Origin: Macrotis lagotis
Lineage: Eukaryota > Chordata > Mammalia > Peramelemorphia > Peramelidae
Length of the DNA stretch: 64,000 nucleotides
Reading direction: 5' to 3'
NCBI RefSeq assembly: GCF_037893015.1
Contig: NC_133664.1
Span: 127,826,478-127,890,477 of the forward strand
Position 1 is the stretch's first letter, and every line of letters begins with the position of its first letter. A program made the translations under genes and the position numbers. Shown one piece after another: positions 35,341 through 45,692 of this stretch. The notes below the pieces were generated by a model. That model saw only the letters and a program-made list of their open reading frames with translations. It had not been told where the DNA came from and made no database searches.

Positions 35341-35548
35341 TGTGGAAGAGAACAGAAGTAAAGTCAGAAAGAATCACAAGTAGGAAACCTTGGAAAAGTC
35401 AATATGGAATTAAGCTTTGCATAATAAAGATTTACAGTTTCACACACAATCCTCTTTTTCTGTCCATCAGCTATAATATGAAAATGCATATTTTATTTGG
35501 TGGTTAAGTGGTTTATTTGGTGGTTAAGTTTTTAAAAAATTAATAATG

Positions 35549-35698
35549 AGGGGTGACTAGGTGATGTGGTGAGTAGAGCACCCACCCTGGAGTCAGGAGT
35601 ATCTGAGTTCAAATCCAGCCTCAGACATTTAATAATCACCTGGCTGTGTGGCCTTGGGTAAGCCACTTAACCCCACTGCCTTGCAAAAACCTAAAAAC
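35549..35698 (+). mobile_element. tRNA-derived SINE with 12-bp target duplication
   Basis: AAATTAATAATG is at 35537-35548 and 35699-35710. Full-length copy with head AGGGGTGACTAGGTGATGTGG. Confidence 0.94.
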
Positions 35699-35709
35699 AA
35701 ATTAATAAT

Positions 35710-35815
35710 GTAAATTCCTTGAAGATGGGGATTGTCTTATTTATTTGTATTTATATTTGCATAGTTCAGTATCCAGCAAAAAGTTTTTTCTTTCATTCAT
35801 TCATTCATTCATTCC
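35710..35815 (+). mobile_element. L2/L3-type LINE tail with (ATTC)n
   Basis: TAAATTCCTTGAAGATGGGGATTG and TAGTTCAGTATCCAGC match L2-like tails. It ends in five ATTC units (about 35793-35814). Confidence 0.55.
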
Positions 35816-35939
35816 CTCTTTTTATAATACCACTTTCTCAATCAGAGCCATGCCTTAGCAGGACTACTCTGGCAATAATAGGATAGATAGGAAAAAGAAA
35901 TGGGAGAGAAGGGAAGGAACACTGGAACCTGGAAATCAC

Positions 35940-36180
35940 CTGCAAAGGTGATTTTCTGAAAGTGTAGGTCTAACTATGTCACACACATGATCCTTTATTC
36001 AGTATTCAAAACCTTGTGTACTAGCCCTCCTCCTCAACTTTCTGGTCTTCTTTTACTTGGTTTCACTACTATGACCATCTACTTTAACCCAGAGACATTG
36101 GTTTCCTGAGTGTTCCACAAACAAGACCATCCATCTCTGAGTTCTGGGCCTTTTCCATACCTGGATAGGTCAGCTATTAT
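35940..36180 (+). mobile_element. L2 LINE fragment
   Basis: AACTATGTCACACACATGATCC, CCTGAGTGTTCCACAAACAAGACC, CATCTCTGAGTTCTGGGCC and TTTCCATACCTGGAT follow L2 order. Confidence 0.7.
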
Positions 36181-36394
36181 TATTAAGGAAGAGGTCCTAG
36201 AGGGAATATAGTAATCCTGTCAATTTTGTACTTATATATCATGAATAGTGGTGGGGTAAGAGTAAGAATGCAGCTATTTTGCACTTTTCATGATAGAGGA
36301 TCCTTCTTTTCTAGGTTACAAATTTTAAAAAAAATTCTTTGGTTCTAGTCTAGGTGAAAGCATGACAAGTATTCCAAATCTAATTTTATTACTA

Positions 36395-36500
36395 CACAGC
36401 AAGGTATGTGGCCTTGTGAGAATTACTTAAGCTCTATTTTTTATCTTATCTATAAAATAGTGATAATAAGATCCTGAATGCCTTCCTAATAGGACTCATT
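36395..36500 (+). mobile_element. MIR-type SINE fragment
   Basis: TATGTGGCCTTGTGAGAATTAC and ATCTATAAAATAGTGATAATAAG. Confidence 0.5.
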
Positions 36501-36823
36501 GAAAATAAAAGTAGACAATAGTTGTGGGGAGAAAAACTTTGTAAAGTAAATGCAGTAAAATATAGTTTTTATAATCTTAGCATTGCTCTTTCCTCTTAAA
36601 AGTGCTCAACTTTCAGGCAAGACCAGGGTTGTACTAGAGTCACATCTAACTGATTGGAGCAGATTTTTAAATTTTCAATGTGAGCATTTGCACCTTCAAA
36701 GTCTGCCAATCTCCACAGATCGGGGCTTAATTTACTATTTTATTGATTTCTAGGCTTTAGAGACTAATGGGGAAATTAACAGTTAAAATAAAAGTTAAAG
36801 CCCCCATACACAAGTTGGTTGTT

Positions 36824-36981
36824 CTTTTTTTCAAGGCAGTGGAGTTAAGTGACTTCCCCAAGGTCACACAGTTCGGTAATTATTACATGTCTGAGGTCAA
36901 ATTTGAACTCAGGTCATCCTGACAGGTTGTCCTGACTCCAGGGCTGGTGCTCTATCCACTGCACCACCTAGCTTCCCCCAA
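36824..36981 (-). mobile_element. tRNA-derived SINE with 12-bp duplication (one change)
   Basis: AAGTTGGTTGTT (36812-36823) and AAGTTGATTGTT (36982-36993) flank a full-length minus copy. An extra ATCCTGACAGGTTGTCCTGACTCC segment suggests a small internal duplication near 36920. Confidence 0.92.
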
Positions 36982-37104
36982 AAGTTGATTGTTAAACATA
37001 TACCAAAATACCCTTCAGGATAGAAAAGGACTGAGAACATGATTTTGAAACTAATCACAGTACTTTATGACAATGAAAATCCCATTAGCACCTCCACTTG
37101 ATTT

Positions 37105-37900
37105 CAACTGAAATAAATATTTATCAAGTCCTAATGCACATAGGCTACTGTGTTAAACTTTAGAGATACAGGAATTTTAAAAGTCATGCTCTAATATTGT
37201 AAGTAGAAATGTGTACAGGAATAAGTGCAATAAAGAATGTAATAGAGGCAAAGTATCCTAAGAAAATATTCTATATTTTCATATTTCATCAATATAAATA
37301 TCATATATCCTAACAGGCAAAGAAAAGAAGGGATTGCATTCCAGATGTGGACCAATTTCTACAGATGCCCGAAAGCTGAAGAATACAGCCAAGGTCATGG
37401 AATAACCGGGCATTTAGCCTGACTGAAACATGAGTAATAAAATAGTATGAACAGAGAATAAAGCTAAATAAGACTGAAAGAATAAGTTGGTGCCAAATTA
37501 CAGAAGGCTTTAAATAAGCTACAAAATTTATATTCTATGAAGTAAGCAATAAGGAGTCACTCAAGTCTTTTAGTGAGAAAGTATTCCAAATGAGACTGTA
37601 CATTAGGAAAATTAGTTTTGGCAGTTATATATGAAGGAAGGATTGAAGAGGAGAAAAAAATAAGACAGACTCACTAGTAAAAAAAAAAAAATCTATTCCA
37701 GTAGTTTAGAACAGAGGGGATAAAGACCTAAACAGAGAGATAAGGACCTGAATGCCTTGAATAGAGAGGTTCAAAAGATATTTTAGGTGTTGAAGTAATA
37801 AAGTATGGATGTAAGGGGGAAGTGTAGGAGAGAGAAAAACCAAGGATGACACTTCAAGGTTTCTGAATTAGGTGAATAGAAAAGTTGTAATGATACCATA
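37105..37900 (-). mobile_element. L2 LINE 3' region
   Basis: On the + strand it reads AAATATTTATCAAGTCC at the left (reversed L2 terminus), then TTACAGAAGGCTTTAAATAAGC, AATAAGGAGTCACTC and TTAGGAAAATTAGTTTTGGCAG, which are reversed L2 3' wording in the proper order. It is the same arrangement as 58.9-60.1 kb. Confidence 0.7.
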
Positions 37901-37904
37901 ATGC

Positions 37905-38555
37905 AATTGACCTATGTACCGAGAAGCAGTAGGAATTGCTGTTACTCTGACAAGGGCACCAGCCTCTCTCCCCATATGGCATTTCTCATATTCAGCCTTT
38001 ATAAAGTAGTCTGACTCAGGACCAGAATTTCTAGGCTGGCCCCTACACTCCTCCAGAGTTTACTGATTATGTTGTCATAAAAGAGAATGCCAGATTTCCA
38101 GTGGAGATCTTCAGGTCCCGGCAATTCAATTCCAGGAAGTCTGTTTACATGGGTGTTTTTTCCTAGGTGTCTATACTTGCCTTTTCCTTTACTGGGTGTC
38201 ACCAAGGAGTCTCATAAAATGGATGGTAAGTACTATAAACTGTAGCATACATTAAAACAGCTTGGGAAAGAAAGGCAAAGTGTGATAAGGTCAGTGCTGA
38301 CTATGCCCTTAACAACACCTTCTGGACTCTTCCCTAATTCTTTTGTGTATGGATGAGCCAAAGATCATGGGACTGACATTCAAAAGGGGGAGGAATGAAG
38401 TAATAAGGACATATGAAGGAAATTACAACAATAATTCTATAAAACACCCCTTCCTCATGATATTATGAATGTAGTCTAAACTACTATTCTTTCCCCATCC
38501 AGGGATAGCTGGAATAGACAATTCCTAGGTTCATGGGAGTGGATCTTTAAGATCT
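37905..38555. other. Intergenic, nothing recognised
   Basis: The frame at 37999-38205 (minus) shows no recognisable domain. Confidence 0.35.
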
Positions 38556-38570
38556 ACCTATGGACCTTTC

Positions 38571-38688
38571 CTATTCTTTTTTTCTTTTTTTTCTTTTTTT
38601 GCAAGGCAAACAGGGTTAAGTGGCTTGCCCAAGGCCACACGGCTAGGTAATTATTAAGTGTCTGAGGTCAAAATTGAACTCAGGTACT
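38571..38688 (-). mobile_element. 5'-truncated tRNA-derived SINE with 14-bp duplication
   Basis: CCTATGGACCTTTC is at 38557-38570 and 38689-38702. The element lacks about 40 bp of its head yet is flanked exactly by the duplication, so truncation happened at insertion. Confidence 0.94.
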
Positions 38689-38786
38689 CCTATGGACCTT
38701 TCTAAGAGTCTGGCAATGATATTCTAGATAGGGAGTAGAAGTTCCTTTGTTTGAGAGATATCAGCACTTCAAGGAAAACTTATCAT

Positions 38787-38950
38787 GGGGGCAGCTAGAT
38801 GGCACAATGGATAGAGTACCAGCCCTGGAATCAGGAGTACCTGAGTTCAAATCCAGCCTCAGACACTTAATAATTACCTAGCCGTGTGGCCTTGGACAAG
38901 CCACTTAACTCCGTTTGCCTTGCCAAAAAGGAAAAAAAACCTAAAAAAAG
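38787..38950 (+). mobile_element. tRNA-derived SINE with 7-bp duplication
   Basis: TTATCAT at 38780-38786 and 38951-38957 flanks a full-length plus copy with a long A-rich tail. Confidence 0.92.
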
Positions 38951-39069
38951 TTATCATAATTACCATTAATAATAAACAGCTAGCTCTTAATATAGAGTTT
39001 TAAGGTTTGCAAAGTTCATTATACTTGGTAAATCTCTATAACAAATAAGATGTTCCCACTAAGAGATAG

Positions 39070-39250
39070 TGTGATGAGGCAAAAAAAAATGAATATTGAA
39101 TCAGAAAGTCTAAATTCAAGATTTGGCTTTGTTCTTGTGAAACCTCAAACAAATTTCTTCATCTCTCTGGGCGTCAGTTTGGCAATTTTTAAAATAATGG
39201 GCCTGATCTAACTAGTATATCCAATTCTGCCTATTTGGGGATTATGAGAG
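39070..39250 (+). mobile_element. MIR-type SINE
   Basis: TTGAATCAGAAAGTCTAAATTC, AACAAATTTCTTCATCTCTCTGG and AATAATGGGCCTGATC in order. Confidence 0.6.
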
Positions 39251-39254
39251 AAGG

Positions 39255-40000
39255 AAGAGGGAATGATTGTTGGCCTGTTTTAATTAGTTCCACTTGAGTG
39301 AGAAAAGTGGTATTAATAGAATTATTTCATATTGATATAAAGTCTTAAAAGACTTTAGAAGGATATCCAATCCTGAAAATAGTTTACATTGTTGATATGA
39401 CCAAGAAACTAAATGACTATCTAGAAACTGATCTGGACTTAGAGTCAGAAACAATATACCAATCCATGAGATGAATACAGAATCCCAAATTCTTGAAACT
39501 AGGAGATTAAGAATTCTTAAGGATTAACTAGCCTAGGTTCATCATGCTTCCTTTGTAAGGTCCTTAAAAGTTCATCTAACAATGTCAATAGGCTCCCCTG
39601 AAGATTATAAAATGGAACTCTTAAGAGGGCAAAGAAGCCCTAAGAATGAATAAGGAGATACTATCCATAGACCTCACTTAGTCTTACAAGATAAAGGCTT
39701 ACCGAGGCTGCTTAAGGACTGATGTTTAAAAGGTAGAGGTTCCAGAGGAGCAGGAGGCAAACAACTAAGTGAAAAAGACAATGACAGGATAAAATTCATC
39801 TTATACAGCTTCTCTTCCAATTATGATTAAGATACATTTTTTTCTTAGGGTTCAGGAAACAAGCCACTGCATGAAAATAAGCCTTAATAGGTTCTGGGGC
39901 CTCAAAACTCAGTAGAGGCAATAGGATGTCCCATGCCAAAAAAGAGATCACCCCAAGGGCAAGTAGTTGCAGAAGAAGGGAAATCTGCTTTAAAGGTCAT
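39255..40000. other. Intergenic, nothing recognised
   Basis: Runs into the A-rich tract at 40007. Its last part could be the body of an unidentified retroposon. Confidence 0.3.
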
Positions 40001-40003
40001 TGT

Positions 40004-40006
<3 letters not shown>

Positions 40007-40081
<75 letters not shown>
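40007..40081 (+). repeat. Poly(A)-(TA)n compound tract
   Basis: About 33 consecutive A residues followed by about 20 TA units. Lysine- and tyrosine/isoleucine-rich frames across it are artefacts. It resembles an expanded retroposon tail without a recognised body. Confidence 0.97.
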
Positions 40082-40086
<5 letters not shown>

Positions 40087-40204
40087 TATTTCAATGGGCC
40101 AGGTCATTTAGGTCTAGTAACTGTGGATTTAGTTAACATGGACTCTATAGTGCAAACATCAAAGCTGCACATACAGCAAAATCTCTACCTTGATCAAAGT
40201 CAAG

Positions 40205-40365
40205 ATCAGTAGATGGGAACCTTGGTTCAAATCCTACTTCTAATACTTACTACTTGTATGACCGTGGACAAGTCACAACTTCCTATGCTTCAATTCCCCC
40301 TCTGCAAAATGAGTTAGATTAGATGATCTTCAAAATTTCTTCCAACTTTGTATCTATGATCTGTT
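40205..40365 (+). mobile_element. MIR-type SINE
   Basis: CTTGGTTCAAATCCTACTTC, TTGTATGACCGTGGACAAGTC, CTCTGCAAAATGAGTTAG and ATTTCTTCCAACTTTGTATCTATG are in order and well preserved. Confidence 0.85.
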
Positions 40366-40369
40366 TTCC

Positions 40370-41355
40370 TTCTCTGAGTCTGACTCATGTCATAGACATT
40401 GAAGCCTCAGGCCTTCCAGGACAAATGAATGAAAATAGCATAGGGCAGGGCCATGTTCAGCTCTGGAAGGAGAGAAATCATGCACCTAAACCACTCCAGG
40501 GACCAGGGTGCGGTCGCTCTTCCAGACCACATGCAAAAGAAGGGTTTAATGAGGAGCATTCCAATTTGCATTGGTAACTCAAGGAGATCATGTGGTACCT
40601 ACAGAAAGGAGGACCATCTCCTAAAACATCTGGAACTAGACAAGTTCATCGAGATGAAGAGTCAAGATGCCTTGCCATAGGATTATTGATTATGTTTGAG
40701 ATTACTGATTATATTTGAGACTTTTTTCTAAATATGAAAAAATAAGTCTATTTAACATAAGTTTCTCAGGCAAGTAAGGCATGGGAATACAGTTTTACAA
40801 AGTAATCTGCCTCTCTGCCAGAACAGAGGGAATAATTAGAACAATCATCAGAACTAGCTAATCCTTCAAGAGGACTAGAAGAAACTTATAAGAGTTCTTA
40901 TTTGAATAAACCATTATTCATAACTTCAGAGTAGGGAGTGACCAATAACTGACAGTTGGAAAGACCTTTGCAACTACATGGAATGTCAGTGAGCAGAAGG
41001 AATATATACCCATGGCCTTGCTGATGTGAACCAATTTCCCCTAAGAACATGTAAGTCAAATCATGCATCCCCACAGACTAGACAAAGGAAATGGGGAGAA
41101 TTGATCTTAGAGAGGAGATACTATTGCCACAATCAGAACAATGGAGCTCTGCAAACAAAAATTGGGAGTTTTTGCCAATAATACTGGCAAAGTTGGACTA
41201 AATGATTAGTGAAGTCTATTCCAACTCTCAATTCAGCGAAGGGTGCTAATCACTTTCCCCATCAACAAAACATCAATAAAAAGCAAATTAAATCAAACTT
41301 CCAGGTTAACTGTTTTCAACCCTAAGCTTATTCTGTAGAGCTGTTTTTCAAGAGT
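40370..41355. other. Intergenic, nothing certain
   Basis: A TTGAATAAACCATTATTC stretch near 40902 could be an LTR polyadenylation region, but no matching TATA box, termini or duplication was found. Confidence 0.3.
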
Positions 41356-41372
41356 CAGATGGGACCTCTCTT

Positions 41373-41580
41373 TTTTTTTTTAATTTTAGGTTTTTGCAAG
41401 GCAATTGGGGTTAAGTGGCTTGCCCAAGGCCACACAGCTAGGTAATTATTAAGTGTCTGAGGCCAGATTTGAACCCAGGTACTCCTGACTCCAAGGCCGG
41501 TGCTTTATCCACTACGCCACCTAGCCGCCCCTCCACTATGCCACCTAGCCACCCCTCCACTACGCCACCTAGCCGCCCCT
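41373..41580 (-). mobile_element. tRNA-derived SINE with triplicated 24-bp head
   Basis: Target duplication GGGACCTCTCTT at 41361-41372 and 41581-41592. Within it the 5' head (on + strand CCACTACGCCACCTAGCCG...) is present three times in tandem: 41509-41532, 41533-41556 and 41557-41580. Units 1 and 3 are identical and unit 2 differs at two positions. Confidence 0.96.
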
Positions 41581-41854
41581 GGGACCTCTCTTAAAACAAA
41601 GAAGTGAAATTCTCAAAGTCTGGCTACCTAGGGTGACTTTCCCTGCATTGTGGGCAGGTCTAGGAAGATTCCTGTGCACTGAAAAATACTGAAAACTGAT
41701 GGAAGTTGCAAAGTACAATAAACAATTGGAATACTGATGACTCCATGTCACAAGGTCATGTCACAATAGCTACATCCTTGAAAACACCTCTCTCTATTTT
41801 CTGAACCTCTTCTAATTCCCTTAAGTGTACTTATTCCTGAATTCACAGGATTCT

Positions 41855-42026
41855 TTTTTTTCCCTTTTTTTTTTTTGTTTTTAGGTTTTTGCAAGGCAAA
41901 TGGGGTTAAGTGGCTTGCCCAAGGCCACACAGCTAGGTAATTATTAAGTGTCTGAGACCTGATTTGAACCCAGGTACTCCTGACTCCAGGGCCAGTGCTC
42001 TATCCACTGCATCACCTAGCTACCTA
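41855..42026 (-). mobile_element. tRNA-derived SINE with perfect 15-bp duplication
   Basis: AATTCACAGGATTCT is at 41840-41854 and 42027-42041. Full-length minus copy with a T-rich (tail) left end. Confidence 0.96.
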
Positions 42027-42218
42027 AATTCACAGGATTCTAACAGTTGTCATTTTAAAAATGAATAGTAGATGGGGGGGGGCGAGAGAGAGAATCTGGC
42101 TGGAAGGGCAGATTTTAGCCTTAAACATGTCAAGTTTAAAATGCTAGCAGGACATCTAGGTGGAGATGCTTGCCAGAAAGTTAGAAATCTGATAGGGGTG
42201 GCTGGGTGGCTGGGTGGT

Positions 42219-42219
<1 letters not shown>

Positions 42220-42260
<41 letters not shown>
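42220..42260 (+). repeat. (CT)n microsatellite
   Basis: About 20 CT units after two GGCTGGGTGG units. Confidence 0.96.
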
Positions 42261-42262
<2 letters not shown>

Positions 42263-42517
42263 CAGACTGCAAAGTCTATGACTTAATGGATAAAGGCTTG
42301 TGTTTCCAGATTTACAGTTAGTGTTCAGTGTGGAGTGTTAACCCATTCTCTTAATTCTCAGTCCAACATTTTATGTTCTGAATCTAAGATATTTATAAGA
42401 TATTAGTAAGAAATAAAATGTACCCTGTACAAAAAAAAATATTTCCTTAGATTTCCCATGAGTCAAATGCCTTTTCCTGATATCAAAACTATTAGCTACT
42501 ATGTTCTTCTAACCCTG

Positions 42518-42520
<3 letters not shown>

Positions 42521-42567
<47 letters not shown>
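42521..42567. repeat. (TA)n microsatellite
   Basis: About 23 uninterrupted TA units, self-complementary and likely to extrude a hairpin. Confidence 0.97.
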
Positions 42568-42569
<2 letters not shown>

Positions 42570-42629
42570 GTGAGAAATTAGTAAAAGACTCCGAATGACA
42601 TAGTGTCATCATTGCCCTTCCCATTGTTT

Positions 42630-42800
42630 TGTTATTATTGCTGTTTTTGTTTGTCTTTTCTGGAAGAAGACCCTGGCATCAGAGAGATGACACTGTGACA
42701 TGAAAGTGAATTGAATGTGAGAGGGGTACTGTGTAAAGTCACCAGCCTCATTTTCCTCCTCCTCTCTTGGTCCAGTGGCCAGACATGGAACAGAATGTCT
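42630..42800 (-). mobile_element. Short RTE-derived non-autonomous element
   Basis: TGTTTGTCTTTTCTGGAAGAAG matches the 3'-terminal part of the long RTE copy (5225-5250), and the sequence then jumps to wording like its 5' region (GTGAATTGAATGTGAGAGG, GTAAAGTCACCAGCCTCATTTT; compare 8920-8970). The coding part is absent, as in marsupial RTE-derived SINEs. Confidence 0.65.
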
Positions 42801-43064
42801 CCTGGACCTTTTGTATTTCTAAACCAAGCAATTGTGTAGCTACAGTAGCTGTAGGAAAACCATACCAGAAGCCCGCATTCTTACCCCTCACTGGGTCAGA
42901 AACTGGTCCCTCATTAGTGATATCAGCAACAACTCTCCAAATCAACTACTCTTACAACAATCCTTTATGCTTCCTGATGATGGTAATCCAACCTTCAAAA
43001 TCAAAAGCAAATAGAGATTTTCTGCTTCATTTGCTTCATGTTAAGCTATTAAAAGTTCCTCATT

Positions 43065-43165
43065 TATTGACAGTCAATAAGCATTTATTAAGAATCTACT
43101 TTCTGATAGACATTTTGCTAAAAAAAAAAAAAAGACAGTCCCTGCTTTCAAGGAGTCACAAACTT
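43065..43165 (-). mobile_element. L2 LINE terminus
   Basis: GTCAATAAGCATTTATTAAGAATC and GACAGTCCCTGCTTTCAAGGAG are reversed L2 terminal wording. Confidence 0.7.
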
Positions 43166-43444
43166 GAAACTAATTTAGAAGGATAGTTACTTCCAAAACT
43201 CTCAAACTCACAGCAAAAACCTCTTGAATCAAACAGCAGAGAAAGAAACTTGGTTGAAAAGTGAATGTTGTTATTTCTTTAATAAAGCAAAGAACTACAA
43301 TGAATCCCCTGCTTCTTAGAAGTAATGACCTTCTATTTGAGCAGGGGCTGGGCATACTCCAAGGAGATACTTCTATTCTAAAAACCTCCTGGTATCTGAG
43401 AGAACAGTCTAATAAATATTAGGAGGCTGGTGAATACCAGTGAT

Positions 43445-43625
43445 AGAACATGAGATGTTAAGTTCATAGGATCATAGATTCAGAGCTGAAGGGACCCTCA
43501 GAGGTCATGTGGTTCCATCTTATTTTATTGATAAGGAAAATGAAGCAGGTCACACAGGTTGTGAGTGGCAGAAATAGGGTTCAAATACAGGCCCTCATGT
43601 TCTAAATCCAACATTTTTTTCCCAC
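43445..43625 (-). mobile_element. MIR-type SINE
   Basis: GGATCATAGATTCAGAGCTGAAGGG, GGTCATGTGGTTCC, GTCACACAGGTTGTGAGTGGC and CCCACTATGCC in reverse MIR order. Confidence 0.75.
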
Positions 43626-43679
43626 TATGCCAGCACAAAAGGTGTAGTGTTCCCTTTCACTGAGTACCACTGAGTACTT

Positions 43680-43848
43680 TTTTGTTTTGTTTTAGTTTTG
43701 TTTTGTTGCAAGGCAATACAGTTAATAAGTGGCTTGCCCAAGGTCACACAGCTAAGTAAGTACCAAATGTCTGAGACCTCGGATTTGAACTCAGGTCCTC
43801 CTAATTCTAGAATCAGTGCACTATCCACTGCGTCACTTAGCTTCCCCT
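43680..43848 (-). mobile_element. tRNA-derived/CORE-type SINE
   Basis: GCAAGGCAATACAGTTAATAAG, CCCAAGGTCACACAGCTAAG, GGATTTGAACTCAGGTCC and CTATCCACTGCGTCACTTAGC in order on the minus strand. Confidence 0.9.
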
Positions 43849-43904
43849 CCCATACTTCTGAAATAAAAATTCAAGGTGAACTCAGTAGCCCTGATTCAGA
43901 AATT

Positions 43905-44090
43905 TTCAATTAGACAAACATGACCTTAGTGCCTTTCATTATCTCTCACAAATTGTGTATGTTCTGCATACATGTTCTTTCCCTTAAGAGAATATCAGAA
44001 ATTTTCTTCTCTCTGTCCTTAAGCACCTAACATAACACCATCTGGCACAAAATAGGAACTTAAATCCTTGTTGAATAAGTGACTGGAAGA
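43905..44090 (+). mobile_element. L2 LINE terminus
   Basis: CCTAACATAACACCATCTGGCAC followed by AAAATAGGAACTTAAATCCTTGTTGAATAAG is the L2 terminal motif. Confidence 0.7.
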
Positions 44091-44219
44091 GAAAAGGGAT
44101 CACAACCAGCAACCAGGTCCTAAATCCTCCATGGATTTACCACCTCTCACTCCACCCTCCTCCTTTCTCTCTGGATCCTCCCAAGACATGGCACAGCTGT
44201 TTAAGCTGTCAGTCTCATC

Positions 44220-44245
44220 CTCTCTCTCTGTGTGTCTCTCTCTGT

Positions 44246-44300
<55 letters not shown>
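44220..44300 (+). repeat. (CT)n microsatellite
   Basis: CT units with TGTGTGT interruptions on the left side and a pure run of about 25 units on the right. Confidence 0.96.
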
Positions 44301-44930
44301 CTCTCATATCAAATCCCAAAATACACTGATGATCTCAGTAGCCCCTGACTGTCAAAGTCTCTCAGCTACTTTGGCTCTCCATCTAACACTAGGCCTCCTT
44401 TGTCTGAAAATCACTCACCACAACCACTCTGTGGACACTTTTCCTACTCCTTCCAGAATGTATTCACTGAAACTGCCAACTTTCCTTCCATATTGCTGTA
44501 TTCATAGCACTTAGGTGGATCACCAGTGTTTTGGCTGTTCCCCAATATCTCTAAATACTGTCCTTCATAAATTGCTATCACTTTCTTCCCCTTCAGCTGC
44601 CTGTACAGGGGTTGGATATAGGCAGTGGGGAATATTTCCTTTCTGCTTTCCCTTTTCATCATGTCTCCCAAGCCCCTAAGGGCCTAGAAGTCATGGAGTT
44701 AACATCAAGAGGGCAGAGGAAAAGTACAACCATGAGAAGAGAGAACTTTGGAAAGCTTTCCCAGTGTCATCATAAAGTCCCATTATACCCAAAGGGTTCA
44801 GAAAAAGACAAAGAGAAGAGAAGGAAAGAACATCTGCAAAATCATAGAGTATGGAGAGGAAGGATAGAACAGATTTCTAAGTCACTTGAAAAAATGATTT
44901 TAAAGCTTTAAAAGTGTGGTAAACCTTTTT
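44301..44930. other. Intergenic, nothing recognised
   Basis: No gene or repeat identified. Overlapping short frames on both strands (44444-44671 minus, 44612-44911 plus) show no family resemblance. Confidence 0.35.
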
Positions 44931-44948
44931 GGAAATTTAGGGAGGATA

Positions 44949-45103
44949 GGGGCAGCTAGGTGGCACAGTGGATAAAGCACCGGCCCTGGAGTCAGGAGTA
45001 CCTGGGTTCAAATCAGGTCTCAGAACTTAATAATTACCTAGCTGTGTGGCGTTAGGCAAGCCACTTAACCCCATTTGCCTTACAAAAAAAAAAAACCCTA
45101 AAA
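44949..45103 (+). mobile_element. tRNA-derived SINE with perfect 17-bp duplication
   Basis: GAAATTTAGGGAGGATA is at 44932-44948 and 45104-45120. The body is very close to the apparent family consensus, so this is a young copy. Confidence 0.97.
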
Positions 45104-45395
45104 GAAATTTAGGGAGGATACATAAGTAATGATGAAATTTCATTTTGCAAGAAAGGATCAAGAGAGCATTAAGGCAGATAAATAAAGGTTGAGAAACACT
45201 TTTGTCAAGATTGTGAGAGATATTGATCAAGGAAGAGAGACAGAGATATAGAGACACAGAGAGCCAAAGAGACAGACTTAAGGGAGAAGATCTGAAAGGA
45301 ACTTGACAAAAATAATAAGCCACAAAGAATTAAGTTTTGTGTTTTGGGAGTTTTTTTGTATTTCTTTAAATGTTGCTCCTATTTAAGAAAATAAA

Positions 45396-45681
45396 CAGGG
45401 GTGGCTAGCTGGTGCAGTGGATAGAACACCGGCCCTGGAGTCAGGAGTACCTGAGTTCAAATCCAGCCTCAAAGATTTAATAATTACCTAGCAAACAAGA
45501 TTTGTACATTCAATGCTGGGATTAGGGGGTGGGGAAAGGCAGCACTTTCTTCGAACTCTTGGAGAAAATTATTGAGGAGTTCACTAGGGGTTATTAGAGA
45601 TTCTTCACTGTCGTCCCAAGAACTGTTTATCTTCTTTAAAAAAATCAATCCCATTGCCTTGCAAAAAGAGAAAAAAGGAAA
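45396..45681 (+). mobile_element. Chimeric SINE with foreign middle inside one target duplication
   Basis: AAGAAAATAAA at 45385-45395 and 45682-45692 flanks the unit. The left part is a normal SINE up to AATTACCTAGC (45492) and the right end is the normal CCCATTGCCTTGCAAAAAG tail (from about 45648). The roughly 28 bp normally between them are replaced by about 155 bp of unrelated sequence. Confidence 0.88.
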
Positions 45682-45692
45682 AAGAAAATAAA

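Noticed and set aside
40380..40970. Possible LTR or processed pseudogene with AATAAA near 40904
   Set aside because: Only a hexamer supports it. The overlapping frames have no family resemblance and no termini were found.
41509..41580. Three 24-bp direct repeats as a CRISPR-like array
   Set aside because: There are no spacers, the units are SINE head sequence, and the genome is a vertebrate's.
44131..44514. 127-residue frame rich in serine and leucine
   Set aside because: Most of it is translation of the (CT)n microsatellite; the rest has no recognisable domain.
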